Of a DNA stretch of 64,000 bases, positions 19,191 to 28,150 are shown piece by piece. The stretch comes from Leptospiraceae bacterium. Lineage in GTDB: Bacteria > Spirochaetota > Leptospiria > Leptospirales > Leptonemataceae. Below the pieces are notes generated by a model that was not told the origin of the DNA, did no database searches, and saw only the letters and a list, made by a program, of their open reading frames with translations. The first letter of the stretch is position 1. Each line of letters begins with the position of its first letter. The stretch is taken from the NCBI GenBank assembly GCA_025059995.1, contig JANXCF010000003.1:356001-420000 (forward strand), in the 5' to 3' direction. Both the position numbers and the translations under genes were made by a program.

Positions 19191-19218
19191 ACAATACGAA
19201 TATTTCTATCTTTATCAA
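19191..19218 (-). promoter_or_regulatory. Sigma-70 promoter of the aldehyde dehydrogenase operon
   Basis: On the reverse strand TTGATA (19218-19213), a 16-bp spacer and TATTGT (19196-19191) are followed by exactly 7 nt and the ATG at 19183. This places the expected transcription start on the A of ATG. Confidence 0.6.
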
Positions 19219-19307
19219 GTGTTTTTGATTTTGAATACTAAGTAGAAATCAAACTGAAGAGCTTTTATTAATTGACACTCAAAATAGAATGAAAAAATCA
19301 AACAATT

Positions 19308-20675
19308 ATGACAAACATAAAAAAATTTATAAATTTTCTAAATAAATTTAAATTCTTTTTGATTCTTATTCTTTTATTTTTCTTATTCGCTTTTTTGACG
19401 AATATCAATTATAATTACTTCAATAATTTTGAGTTTTTTTTGGCAAAAACGGAAACCCATGAGAATAAAAAAACGTCAAATATCTACATTTGCGAAAAAG
19501 ATGAACCCATTAACGAAATCATAAAAAAAACTTATAAATATTCTTTAATATTTTCTTATGAGGAATACAAGAAAAGATTCATACAAGATAACAAAATCAA
19601 AAATCAAAATTCAATTTGTTCAACTGATACTCAACTTCAAATTCCTGAGTTTTACCCGAAGGGTTTTTTCAATACACCTTTGGATTGGAACAAACCAGCC
19701 TATGCTATCTATGTCCGATGGGATCTGGCTTCGTTAGATCAAATCATGGAATTACTTCCAAAACTCCAGAACACTCCCATCAACTCCCTTGTGATTGACG
19801 CAAAAGACATTGTTGGGATATTGAGCTATGAAAGTTCAGATCCTCAAGTAAGAAAATACCAAACTCACCCTCCAACCATCATGGATTTTAACAAGTTGGT
19901 TTATTACCTACATCAAAAGAATTTTTATGTGATTGTAAGGCAGGCATTATTCCAAGACATGAATTTAATCAAACATCGCAAAGATTTAGCCATTTATAAC
20001 CGAAATACAGCTTCCAAAACGATTGAATTCAAAGGACAACCTGTTTGGGTAGATCCAGCCAAAAAAGAAGTTCAAGAATACAATCTAAGAATTTTTAAAG
20101 AATTATTGAGCTTTGGTGTGGACGAAATACAATTCGATTATGTTCGTTATCCAGCTGAAGGAGATTTGAGTGGTGTTGTCTATGAACGAGTCCAAAAACC
20201 CGAAGATAAAACTAAAATCCTAAAGGAATTTCTTTTTCAAGCGTGGTGGTTAAAGTACCCTACGAAAACAAAACTTAGCTTAGATGTATTTGGTATAACA
20301 GGATGGCAGGTAAAACAAGACATCGAAGCTACGGGACAAAATATTCCAGAAATCAGTATATTTATTGATTATATATCACCAATGCTATATCCTTCTCATT
20401 TTAATCGTGGGTTTGAAGGTATTCCCAATCCTGCAGATTATCCTGAGTATTTTTACGAAAAAGGAATGAAGTATTTTCATGAGTTAGTGCCAAATTATGT
20501 AAAAATCCGACCTTGGATACAAGCCTTTAGATGGCGTGTCACAGAATATAACGAAACCTACATCATTAGACAAATCCAAACAATTGAAAAACATCATGGC
20601 TTCGGTTGGATTATGTGGAATGCGGCAAACGATTATCGTATCCCCTTAGATGCCATTCGAAAAAAAGATTTATGA
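19308..20675 (+). CDS. DUF4015 putative glycoside hydrolase, membrane-anchored
   Basis: A 455-residue protein with one N-terminal membrane helix (FFLILILLFFLFAFL) and a poorly conserved linker to ~130. From there it matches the DUF4015/COG1306 putative glycoside-hydrolase domain, a TIM-barrel-like fold: AIYVRWDLAS, NSLVIDAKDIVGILSYES, YVIVRQALFQD, and the diagnostic VDEIQFDYVRYPAEG, then LSLDVFGITGW, DYISPMLYPSHF and GWIMWNAANDY. No substrate is established for the family. It is divergent from the aldehyde dehydrogenase, and its 3' end overlaps convergent metH by 6 bp. A TTGACA box lies 35 nt before the ATG. Confidence 0.8.
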   Translation: MTNIKKFINFLNKFKFFLILILLFFLFAFLTNINYNYFNNFEFFLAKTETHENKKTSNIYICEKDEPINEIIKKTYKYSLIFSYEEYKKRFIQDNKIKNQNSICSTDTQLQIPEFYPKGFFNTPLDWNKPAYAIYVRWDLASLDQIMELLPKLQNTPINSLVIDAKDIVGILSYESSDPQVRKYQTHPPTIMDFNKLVYYLHQKNFYVIVRQALFQDMNLIKHRKDLAIYNRNTASKTIEFKGQPVWVDPAKKEVQEYNLRIFKELLSFGVDEIQFDYVRYPAEGDLSGVVYERVQKPEDKTKILKEFLFQAWWLKYPTKTKLSLDVFGITGWQVKQDIEATGQNIPEISIFIDYISPMLYPSHFNRGFEGIPNPADYPEYFYEKGMKYFHELVPNYVKIRPWIQAFRWRVTEYNETYIIRQIQTIEKHHGFGWIMWNAANDYRIPLDAIRKKDL

Positions 20676-22402
20676 TTCTCTGAATTCAAAATGTTCAGGT
20701 TTCATAAGAATCAAATTCGCCCCTGCATTCTGTAAGATATTAAGTTTTAATTTCTTTTCTTGGAAAGAAGACACAAACCTTATGATAATACTCGAATAAC
20801 GAAATTTAGTTTTGATGAACTTGATAGCACTAAGAGTATTATCAAAAAGAAGATCCTCTGATAAAGAAAACTCAAATAGAATTTCTTTTGGTGGAACTTT
20901 GATCTCTTTTGTTAGGATTTCATATAGTTTTTGAAGTGTTTTTGCTTTTTTTTGCAGATTTTCTTTTGACGTTTGAACTTTCAAAGAAACTGCCACCCCA
21001 TATTTTCGTAAAAATTCAATTTTCTTTCTTATTTCAGAAATTTCCTCTTCGATGGAAGCTCCATCAACAATACTCTTTCCTTGTAGGTTTTCTAAGGCAT
21101 GTTCTAAATCATGCCATCGAGATGAACTCAACATGAGAGGAAATACTCCTAATTTTGTGTGTTGAGAAAGGGTTTTGAAAAAACTCTTAAAGTCTTCTTG
21201 ATAATTAAACTTTAAGGCATCTATGTTGATAAACAAAATCTTGGCTTCTCTGGGAAGTTCTTGATATACCTCATCAAAAATTTCAGAAAATTGTCTATTT
21301 TCTGAAAAAGAAATTATCTTCAAAATCAACTCAGAAATATCACAAATAAAAACGAGATTAGAGTTTGAGTGTATCTCTAATTTCTTCAAACCTGAAAGTT
21401 GTAGAGTGTTATTTTCTTTTGGCTTGCGGGGTTGATAACGAGCAACTACTTCTGCAATGTATTGAATGTGTTTAGGTGTTGTTCCACAGCATCCTCCAAC
21501 GATATTGAGCCATTTTCGTTTCGCATATTCTTTTACAAGCTCTGCCATGAGTTCTGGAGTGTAAGGATAATTTCCTTTCGAATCAGGAAGACCTGCACTA
21601 GGATAAAAAATTGTATATACATCAACAAAAGTACTCAAGCCATCAAGAAAAGAACCCAAAAAAGGAGGACCCAACGAACAATTCAAACCCAACGCAAGCA
21701 AATTAGGTGCATGCCGAATGGACACAAAAAAAGAAAACACATCTTGTTTTGATAACAATGTTTGGGAAGAAGAAATCGTAGCACTCACCATCAGTGGGAT
21801 ATCTTTGGGATTCTTCGAAAAAAATTCCATCAAAGCATAGATAGCTGCTTTTGCATTCAATGTATCATAAACAGTTTCCAACAAAAGAACATCCACGCCC
21901 CCATCCACTAGAGCTCTGATTTGCTCGTAAAAAGATGCTACTACTTTTTGAAATGAAATGTCATTGAATTGAGAAAGACCAACTTCTGTTGGACCAAGAA
22001 CCCCAGCTACATATCGTTTTTTTTTGAAGTTGAATAGCGATCTGCGACTTCTCTGGCTATTTTTGCTGACTGGTAGTTTATTTCATATACAAAATCCGTT
22101 AGTTGATATTTTTCTTGAGAGATTAAATTTGCATTGAAAGTGTTGGTTTCAATGATGTCTGCTCCTGCTTTGAGGTATTCTTCATGAATGTTTTGGATCA
22201 GATGGGGCTGAGTAAGTGAGAGTAAATCATAATTTCCTTGTAAGGGAACCTCATGATTTCGGAAGCGACTCCCACGAAAATCTTTTTCATCCAAACGAAG
22301 AGCTTGTATCATGGTTCCCATTGCCCCATCCAAAACTAAGATTCTTTTTTTTAGGAGTTCTTTAAGTTCTTGGAACTTGGATTTAGTATCGATAGTGGTC
22401 AT
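20670..22402 (-). CDS. metH: Shortened MetH-like homocysteine methyltransferase, frameshifted
   Basis: The Hcy-methyltransferase domain is recognisable: [21 protein letters not shown], then (after the frameshift) [25 protein letters not shown], and the zinc cysteines GLNCSLGP and GGCCGTTP. A run of nine A at 22017-22025 is one A short: the upstream frame stops at 22007, and one added A joins it to a 412-codon open frame (577 residues in all). After residue ~310 comes a degraded pterin-binding domain ([25 protein letters not shown] where family members read DSSKW, QGKPIVNSIS, DIIFDPN), then the stop. Cobalamin-binding and reactivation domains are absent. ATG 22402 overlaps ahcY by 20 bp. Confidence 0.8.
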
Positions 22403-23672
22403 GTTTGTAAGGTCCGTCAATCGGAACTCCAATGTATTCGGCTTGTTCTGGAGTTAGTCTTGTTAATCTTGCTCCGATTTTTTCTAAGTGTAGTCTTGCC
22501 ACCATCTCGTCCAAATGCTTTGGTAGAAGATAAACCCCCACTTCGTATTTTTTTGTGTAGAGTTCTATTTGTGCCAACACTTGATTGGTGAAACTTGTTG
22601 ACATAACAAAACTGGGATGTCCCGTTGCGTTGGCTAAATTCACTAATCGACCCTCCGCCAAAAGAATAATGCTATGACCATCTGGGAACGTATACTTATC
22701 CACTTGTGGTTTGATGGTAGTTCGTTTGATTCCAGGATATTCCTTGAGTTTCTTGACTTGAATTTCTACATCAAAGTGTCCAATGTTGGCAACGATAGCA
22801 CCGTCCTTCATTTTTTCCATATGCTCAATCCGAATCACATCCCGATTACCTGTAGCTGTAACAAAAATATCCGCTTTATCCACCCAGTTCTCAAGAACAT
22901 CCACAGTATAACCCTCCATCGCTGCTTGCAATGCACATATGGGATCAATTTCTGTCACAACCACTCGACAATGGTTATTTCGTAAGGACTGGGCAGAACC
23001 TTTTCCCACATCACCATAACCACAAACCACAGCAATCTTTCCAGCTAACATGATGTCTGTGGCTCTACGAATACCATCTACTAAAGATTCACGACATCCA
23101 TATATATTATCAAACTTACTTTTTGTTACAGAATCGTTCACATTAATAGCTGGGATTTTCAATCTCCCTTCCCTTAGCATTCGATAGAGTTGCTTTACTC
23201 CTGTCGTTGTTTCTTCTGAAACACCACGAATTTCAGGGAGCAACTCTGGATGTTTTTCGTGAACGTAGTAGGTCAAATCCCCACCATCATCCAAAAGTAG
23301 ATTTGGACCTTTTCCATCAAAATGAAGGGTTTGTTCGATTGCCCACCAGTATTCTTCTTCTGTCATCCCTTTCCATGCAAACACGGGAACTCCTCTTGCT
23401 GCCATTGCCGCTGCTGCATGATCCTGAGTGCTAAAGATATTGCAGCTTGACCAACGAACCTCAGCTCCTAATTCCAACAAAGTTTCAATCAAAACTGCAG
23501 TTTGTATAGTCATGTGGAGTGAACCAGCAATCCTTGCACCCTTCAAGGGTTTTTCTTTGCCATATTTTTCTCGGAGTGCCATCAACCCTGGCATTTCCTT
23601 TTCTGCTAAAATGATTTCTTCTCTTCCCCATTCAGCCAAACTGATGTCTTTTACTTTGTAAGGTATTCCCAT
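22383..23672 (-). CDS. ahcY: S-adenosylhomocysteine hydrolase
   Basis: Splits S-adenosylhomocysteine into adenosine and homocysteine with bound NAD. The 429-residue sequence shows [16 protein letters not shown], the substrate-binding [26 protein letters not shown], the NAD-binding [31 protein letters not shown] and the C-terminal Lys/Tyr block [11 protein letters not shown]. Shine-Dalgarno AAGGAG precedes the ATG. It is the middle gene of an ArsR-methyltransferase / ahcY / metH operon, so its product homocysteine is passed to the next enzyme of the cycle. Confidence 0.97.
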   Translation of the reverse strand: MGIPYKVKDISLAEWGREEIILAEKEMPGLMALREKYGKEKPLKGARIAGSLHMTIQTAVLIETLLELGAEVRWSSCNIFSTQDHAAAAMAARGVPVFAWKGMTEEEYWWAIEQTLHFDGKGPNLLLDDGGDLTYYVHEKHPELLPEIRGVSEETTTGVKQLYRMLREGRLKIPAINVNDSVTKSKFDNIYGCRESLVDGIRRATDIMLAGKIAVVCGYGDVGKGSAQSLRNNHCRVVVTEIDPICALQAAMEGYTVDVLENWVDKADIFVTATGNRDVIRIEHMEKMKDGAIVANIGHFDVEIQVKKLKEYPGIKRTTIKPQVDKYTFPDGHSIILLAEGRLVNLANATGHPSFVMSTSFTNQVLAQIELYTKKYEVGVYLLPKHLDEMVARLHLEKIGARLTRLTPEQAEYIGVPIDGPYKHDHYRY

Positions 23673-23685
23673 AATGTACTCCTTA

Positions 23686-24645
23686 TTATGATTTTTTTGC
23701 TTTGAAAAAAATGCAGGTAAGTTTTCCTTTTCCTTTGCCTTTGTAGCTCTGAACTTGTCGAAAGTTAAGTGATAATAACGTGTTTTTTAAATCTTCAGGA
23801 TAAAAGCCAAGCCAAAAGTCTGCATATTTTTTTCTCATATCTTCAACGTTATGATGCTCTAAATCCGCAATCAGGATTTTTCCACCGGGTTTTAAAACCC
23901 GGTGAGCTTCTTTGAGAGCGATTAAGACATTGGGGGTATGATGAAGTGCCATGGAATAAACTACCAAATCCACACTTTCATTTTTAAGAGGAAGTTTTTC
24001 CATTTCAGAAGTAAGGAATTCTACTTTGCCTAAAAGATTCTGAGCTCGGAATTTTTCTTTCGCTTTGGATAAACTTAAAGAGCTCTGATCCACACAAATC
24101 AACTTTTCTTTGATTTTTTTTACTAATTCCACAGAAACCCAACCAGTTCCACATCCTGCCTCCATAGCTATTTTAATATCTTTGGGTACAAGGCTTAGGA
24201 GCTTTTTTCGATAAAAATGAGAATCCACGTATTCATTTTGAGTGGATTCCAAAAGGTCACCAAATTGATCAAAAAATTCAATGCTTTCATTTTTTCGTTT
24301 TGTTAAAAAATCAAAAGTTCGAAGCTGATCTTTTTTAAGATATTCCCAAAGGTTTTTGTTCCAAAGGTTGAGGTTTTTTCCGTTTTCTTTTGTTTGTAAA
24401 ATCGCATCATACAAAGGATGAAGTCGAAATTCCGGTGATATGCCATAATATATTTTTGCCCCACTTCGAACTGCTGTCAGAATTTGAGAATCCATAAGTA
24501 TTTTTAAATGCCTTGAGATTCTACTTTGTCCCATTTGTAGAATTTCTATCACATCATTGACACATAATGGCTCATAAAGCAAAACAAAGAAAATTCGAAT
24601 TCTTGTTTCATCCGAAAGACTTTTTAGAATTTCCAAAGTATCCAT
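23686..24645 (-). CDS. ArsR-family regulator fused to SAM-methyltransferase domain (SahR-like)
   Basis: A 319-residue fusion. Residues ~1-90 are an ArsR winged helix: [39 protein letters not shown]. Residues ~140-319 are a class I methyltransferase fold: motif [15 protein letters not shown], the acidic VDQS after strand 2, [12 protein letters not shown] and [17 protein letters not shown]. The same architecture is known for SahR, an S-adenosylhomocysteine-sensing repressor of methionine-cycle genes in Proteobacteria. The downstream ahcY and metH support that role, which is inferred. ATG 24645 is chosen over an earlier in-frame ATG at 24660, because the operator lies between them. Confidence 0.85.
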   Translation of the reverse strand: MDTLEILKSLSDETRIRIFFVLLYEPLCVNDVIEILQMGQSRISRHLKILMDSQILTAVRSGAKIYYGISPEFRLHPLYDAILQTKENGKNLNLWNKNLWEYLKKDQLRTFDFLTKRKNESIEFFDQFGDLLESTQNEYVDSHFYRKKLLSLVPKDIKIAMEAGCGTGWVSVELVKKIKEKLICVDQSSLSLSKAKEKFRAQNLLGKVEFLTSEMEKLPLKNESVDLVVYSMALHHTPNVLIALKEAHRVLKPGGKILIADLEHHNVEDMRKKYADFWLGFYPEDLKNTLLSLNFRQVQSYKGKGKGKLTCIFFKAKKS

Positions 24646-24653
24646 GTATTTAA

Positions 24654-24681
24654 ATATCAAAATATCAAGATAATTTGATAT
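24654..24681. promoter_or_regulatory. Inverted-repeat operator upstream of the ArsR-methyltransferase / ahcY / metH operon
   Basis: A perfect 7-bp inverted repeat, ATATCAA (24662-24668) and TTGATAT (24675-24681), has a 6-bp spacer. A third half-site copy ATATCAA lies at 24654-24660. It sits 9-36 bp before the regulator start codon, the usual place for an ArsR-family autoregulatory operator. Confidence 0.72.
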
Positions 24682-24717
24682 GTAAAGTAAAAAATATCTT
24701 CCTAAAAATCATAAAGT

Positions 24718-26577
24718 TCAGAGTTCTAATAAGTTTATGAATTCGAATTTTTCTAAACTTTTTCCTTTTTCGAAAAAACGTTTTACTTTAAAGAGGGTTT
24801 TTTTATCAATTTCCAACTCTGGAGGTAGGTATGGTTTTTTTCGTGCATCGATAATCAAAGGATTTTTACATCCCCAGTGCTTATCTTTGATAAAGGAAAA
24901 AGGACCATAAATATCTGTTGCTGGGTTTGATCTTGTAAAAGTTACCCAAAGAAAATTCGAGAAGTTTTTAGCAACAAATTTCACATCATCACACAAAACA
25001 ATCAATCCTATTCTCTTAAAGGCTTCGTAGTTTTTTTCTATGTAGTTAATCAGTTTTTTTATCCCCTCATCTTCTTTTTTGTAGGGATTGATCTTGACGG
25101 CTAAAATTCCTTTGGATACCCAATCCAAATCCAAAATCCCAGATTCTTTTAGATTTAGCTTATTTAATTTTGAATCATCTCTGTATGATAGATTTCGCTT
25201 TTGAGGGTTTGTTGCAGCAAAAATTACTTTCGATCCAATATTGAGTTTCGAGGAAGTATAATCTAATGTATCAATCGTGGTATTCGTGATAAAATGAAAG
25301 TCTCTTTCAAAATCAATCCTTTCTAAAACATACTGAAAAAACTCCTCAACCGAGTGTATATCAGGCACATCTTTGTCTTCTGCTACAATCCATAAGTACT
25401 TTGCTAAAGACAATTGATTGAAACCCAAGATGGCATTTGCTTGTGTAAGGATTTCCATGGGTTGTTGGCGTTCTTTGGGTAGATAGGGTAAGTACCGTTC
25501 ACTTCCTACGGCAAGTAGCAATGGGTGAACTCCTGATTCATCAACGGCATGAACCTTTCTCACACCAGGTAAAGAAACAGGTATCATGTCTCCTGTAAGT
25601 TCATGTATGATTTTTCCAAAAATAGTATCTTCTTGTGGAGGTCTTCCCACTACTGTAAAGGGCCATATAGCATCATTACGGTGAAAAACCTTTTCCACTT
25701 TCACTACCGGAAAAGGATGCCTCAAACTATAATAACCCAAATGATCTCCAAAAGGACCTTCGGGAAGTAAGTAATCTTGAACTTCTCCCACGATACAAAA
25801 ATCTGCATCAGCTGAAATAAAATAGTCATTGTATCTTGCATAACGAAAAGGACGACCTGCCAAAGCACCTGCAAAAGCAACTTCCGGTAAACCTTCAGGC
25901 AAAGGCATCACAGCTGCAAAGGTATGGGCAGGAGGACCTCCCACAAAAATACTAACTTTAAAAGGTTTCTTATGTTTTATTGCTTCGTAATGATGGACTC
26001 CAATCCCACGATGGATTTGGTAATGAAGCCCTATTTCCAAATCAGGCTTGTATTGGTTTCCATTAAGCTGAACCCGATACATCCCCAAGTTGGTTTTCAT
26101 GATGCTCGGATTCTGCACATCATAAGATAACACAATTGGTAACGTGATAAAAGCTCCTCCATCCTTTTGCCAATTTTTGATCAAGGGAAGTTGAGAAATT
26201 CGGGTTTCGTTTTCCATGACTTTGGGACGTTTGACTTTTCTTGGTATTGTATTTAAAACCGTAAAGGGAACATCCCAATAAGAAAATGGCTTTAAGCGGA
26301 TTACTTCAGGTTTTGCTCTGAGTTCTATGAGTTTTTTTACTTTTGGTAAAGTATTTCGAAATATCAACTTTGCTCGTTCATAAGTTCCGAAAAGATTACT
26401 AATTGCAGGAAACTTTGTATTTTTGATGTTTTCATAGAAAATGGCAGGTCCTTTTTGTAGAAATAAAATTTCGTGAACAATTGCCATTTCTAAATTGGGA
26501 TCGATTTCTTCTTTGATGCGAACCAGTTGATTGTGCCTTTCTAAAAAAAGGACACAATCAAGCAGGGAAGAAAACAT
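24718..26577 (-). CDS. UbiD-family decarboxylase
   Basis: A 619-residue member of the UbiD family, which removes carboxyl groups from aromatic or unsaturated acids using prenylated FMN. Conserved stretches are NLGMYRVQ, GIGVHHYEA, VSIFVGGPPAHTFAAVMPLPEGL, EFP-equivalent region EGPFGDHLGYYS, and PPQEDTIFGKIIHE. It is longer than typical UbiD (~490), with a C-terminal extension after the DYTS segment. In quinone-making bacteria such enzymes serve ubiquinone or menaquinone synthesis; menaquinone is likelier here but no linked quinone gene is present. The start overlaps the stop of the upstream DUF2147 gene by one base. Confidence 0.82.
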   Translation of the reverse strand: MFSSLLDCVLFLERHNQLVRIKEEIDPNLEMAIVHEILFLQKGPAIFYENIKNTKFPAISNLFGTYERAKLIFRNTLPKVKKLIELRAKPEVIRLKPFSYWDVPFTVLNTIPRKVKRPKVMENETRISQLPLIKNWQKDGGAFITLPIVLSYDVQNPSIMKTNLGMYRVQLNGNQYKPDLEIGLHYQIHRGIGVHHYEAIKHKKPFKVSIFVGGPPAHTFAAVMPLPEGLPEVAFAGALAGRPFRYARYNDYFISADADFCIVGEVQDYLLPEGPFGDHLGYYSLRHPFPVVKVEKVFHRNDAIWPFTVVGRPPQEDTIFGKIIHELTGDMIPVSLPGVRKVHAVDESGVHPLLLAVGSERYLPYLPKERQQPMEILTQANAILGFNQLSLAKYLWIVAEDKDVPDIHSVEEFFQYVLERIDFERDFHFITNTTIDTLDYTSSKLNIGSKVIFAATNPQKRNLSYRDDSKLNKLNLKESGILDLDWVSKGILAVKINPYKKEDEGIKKLINYIEKNYEAFKRIGLIVLCDDVKFVAKNFSNFLWVTFTRSNPATDIYGPFSFIKDKHWGCKNPLIIDARKKPYLPPELEIDKKTLFKVKRFFEKGKSLEKFEFINLLEL

Positions 26578-27005
26578 TAGCGTTTTCGTTCAAAAAATTG
26601 AGTCCTTCCAATGAGGGTAGTTCCGATATAACCTCGAACTTTTAATTTATTGTTGTCGATTTGCTCAATATCACAGTCAAAAATTCTTCCAATACGAGTC
26701 ACTAAAATCTTTCCATTAACGTATTCTTTTTCCGACTTTTTCTTTAAACCCCAAATGAATTGTAAACCTTCAACAGGTTTGTCTTTGAATTCATCAGGGC
26801 AATTCGAACAAGTATAATCCGTTTCTTTTGGATTCAAAAGTTTGACAATTCTTCCATGCAAAAGGTCATTTTTAAGATAGATTTCCACTTCTGCCCACGG
26901 ATTCCCCTGATGATCAAACATAATCCAAGTTCCTACAGGACTGGAAGGATACAAAGGAAATCCTAAAAGAAAAATGAAAATTATCAAAAAGCTTTTCTTT
27001 TTCAT
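26577..27005 (-). CDS. DUF2147 secreted protein, copy 1
   Basis: A 142-residue protein with a signal peptide (SFLIIFIFLLGFPLYPSS) and a DUF2147 domain: VGTWIMFD, VEIYLKNDLLHGRIVKLLNP, a CSNC pair, DKPVEGLQFIWGLKK and KLKVRGYIG. It is clearly paralogous to the gene at 27664-28086. Compared with that copy, the family segment DPxxGxxY is lost (VTRIGRIFDC here). DUF2147 proteins are periplasmic/secreted beta proteins of unknown function. Confidence 0.8.
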   Translation of the reverse strand: MKKKSFLIIFIFLLGFPLYPSSPVGTWIMFDHQGNPWAEVEIYLKNDLLHGRIVKLLNPKETDYTCSNCPDEFKDKPVEGLQFIWGLKKKSEKEYVNGKILVTRIGRIFDCDIEQIDNNKLKVRGYIGTTLIGRTQFFERKR

Positions 27006-27008
27006 ACT

Positions 27009-27617
27009 TTATTTTAATTTACTGCTTTTATTTTCTTTGGCATCTTTGTTTCTATCTTGAAAGAAAATTTTTTTCACGACATCTTTGTAGCATTGCGTTC
27101 TTTCTCCTGTTTCGGTGCCACTTAGACCTGTAAACCAACTTCCACCAATTTGATATAAATCCATCCAAAACGAGTATAACACAGTAGCTCCATATCGATT
27201 ACGATAAGTAAACTTTTCTAAAAACTCAGGAAGAGGTCTTTTGACTTTTAGTTCCAAACCATCAGAAAGCTTAATAATGTATTGACTTACAGCGAGTTTA
27301 TATAGCTTCCCCTTGTCTTTTTTTACTTCTATGAACTCTGGTTTCCATGACAAGAAAATCATACTCTCTACTTGATCTAACGTAATCTCTTTTTGGAATT
27401 CTAATCCATCTACGTCATGAATGATCAAAATCTTATCTGGAACCTGGATTTCGATTTTTCCTTTAGACAAAATCCGACCATCACACAAATGAACTTCTAC
27501 ATCATAGCTTTTGAGTTGGTTTTTTTCTTCTTTTTTTCGTTGTTCGTCGGATAATAATGCTCCTGAAAAAACCAAAACTATCAAAACCCAATTCCTTATC
27601 CTCAACGTCTCTCTCAT
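27009..27617 (-). CDS. Unknown secreted protein between two DUF2147 genes
   Basis: I do not recognise the family. I start at ATG 27617 (202 residues), which gives a basic N-terminus and a hydrophobic core (WVLIVLVFSGALL) typical of a signal peptide. The longer frame from 27662 would translate a terminator-like hairpin. The mature part is Lys/Glu-rich with short beta-like segments (VEVHLCDGRILSKGKIEIQVPDKILIIHD) and three Cys. It lies 4 bp before the next gene, so it is co-transcribed with DUF2147 copy 1. Confidence 0.6.
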   Translation of the reverse strand: MRETLRIRNWVLIVLVFSGALLSDEQRKKEEKNQLKSYDVEVHLCDGRILSKGKIEIQVPDKILIIHDVDGLEFQKEITLDQVESMIFLSWKPEFIEVKKDKGKLYKLAVSQYIIKLSDGLELKVKRPLPEFLEKFTYRNRYGATVLYSFWMDLYQIGGSWFTGLSGTETGERTQCYKDVVKKIFFQDRNKDAKENKSSKLK

Positions 27618-27621
27618 ACAC

Positions 27622-27656
27622 AAAAACGCTCGGATACTCTTCTCGAGTATCCGAGC
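27622..27656 (-). terminator. Strong hairpin with T-tract just before a start codon
   Basis: A perfect 12-bp inverted repeat (27628-27639 and 27645-27656) with a 5-nt loop is followed on the reverse strand by G and five T (27626-27622). It lies after the stop of DUF2147 copy 2 and only 5 nt before the ATG of the next gene, so it is a terminator or an attenuator. Confidence 0.75.
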
Positions 27657-27663
27657 TCCCAAT

Positions 27664-28086
27664 CTATTTTATCCTATACCAATACTGTGTCCTACCTAAT
27701 AATGACACCCCCAAAAAACCACGAACCTTCAACTTGTTGGGTTCTACCAACTCCATCTTGCAACTATAGATATTCCCATTATTCGGATCTAATATCTTCC
27801 CTCCTGTATACTCATTCCCCGTCTTCTTCAAACCCCACATAATCCGCAACCCCTCAATCGGCTTATCTTTAAACTCCCCCGGACATTTCTTACACTTCGG
27901 ATTCGGCTCGCTGGGATTGAGAAGCTTCACTATCCTGCCGTAAAGAACACCATTTTCTTCAAAAATCTCTATCTCCGCTTTGGGCTTTCCTGTTTCGTCA
28001 TCGATATTCCGCCACAAACCCACAGGTGTCTGTGCAAAACCACTACCAAAACTAATTAACAATAAACTTATCAACACTCTATACAT
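27664..28086 (-). CDS. DUF2147 secreted protein, copy 2
   Basis: A 140-residue protein with a signal peptide (YRVLISLLLISFGSGFAQ) and a DUF2147 domain closer to the family pattern than copy 1: PVGLWRNIDDETGKPKAEIEI, GRIVKLLNPSEP, a CKKC pair, KPIEGLRIMWGLKK, GGKILDPNNGNIYSC and LLGRTQYWYR. A strong Shine-Dalgarno sequence (AAGGAGGAG) precedes the ATG. Function is unknown; the paired cysteines may form a disulfide. Confidence 0.85.
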   Translation of the reverse strand: MYRVLISLLLISFGSGFAQTPVGLWRNIDDETGKPKAEIEIFEENGVLYGRIVKLLNPSEPNPKCKKCPGEFKDKPIEGLRIMWGLKKTGNEYTGGKILDPNNGNIYSCKMELVEPNKLKVRGFLGVSLLGRTQYWYRIK

Positions 28087-28150
28087 CGACTCCTCCTTGT
28101 GTAGCTTTTCAAAATACGTTACTATATTTAATCAACAAAAAAAAACAAAT

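Noticed and set aside
24661..24717. Possible SAM or SAH riboswitch before the methyl-cycle operon
   Set aside because: Only 57 bp are available and are explained by a protein operator; no riboswitch-like helices seen.
26577..28086. DUF2147 pair as a mobile or tandem-repeat element
   Set aside because: The copies are diverged paralogues with no flanking repeats or transposase.
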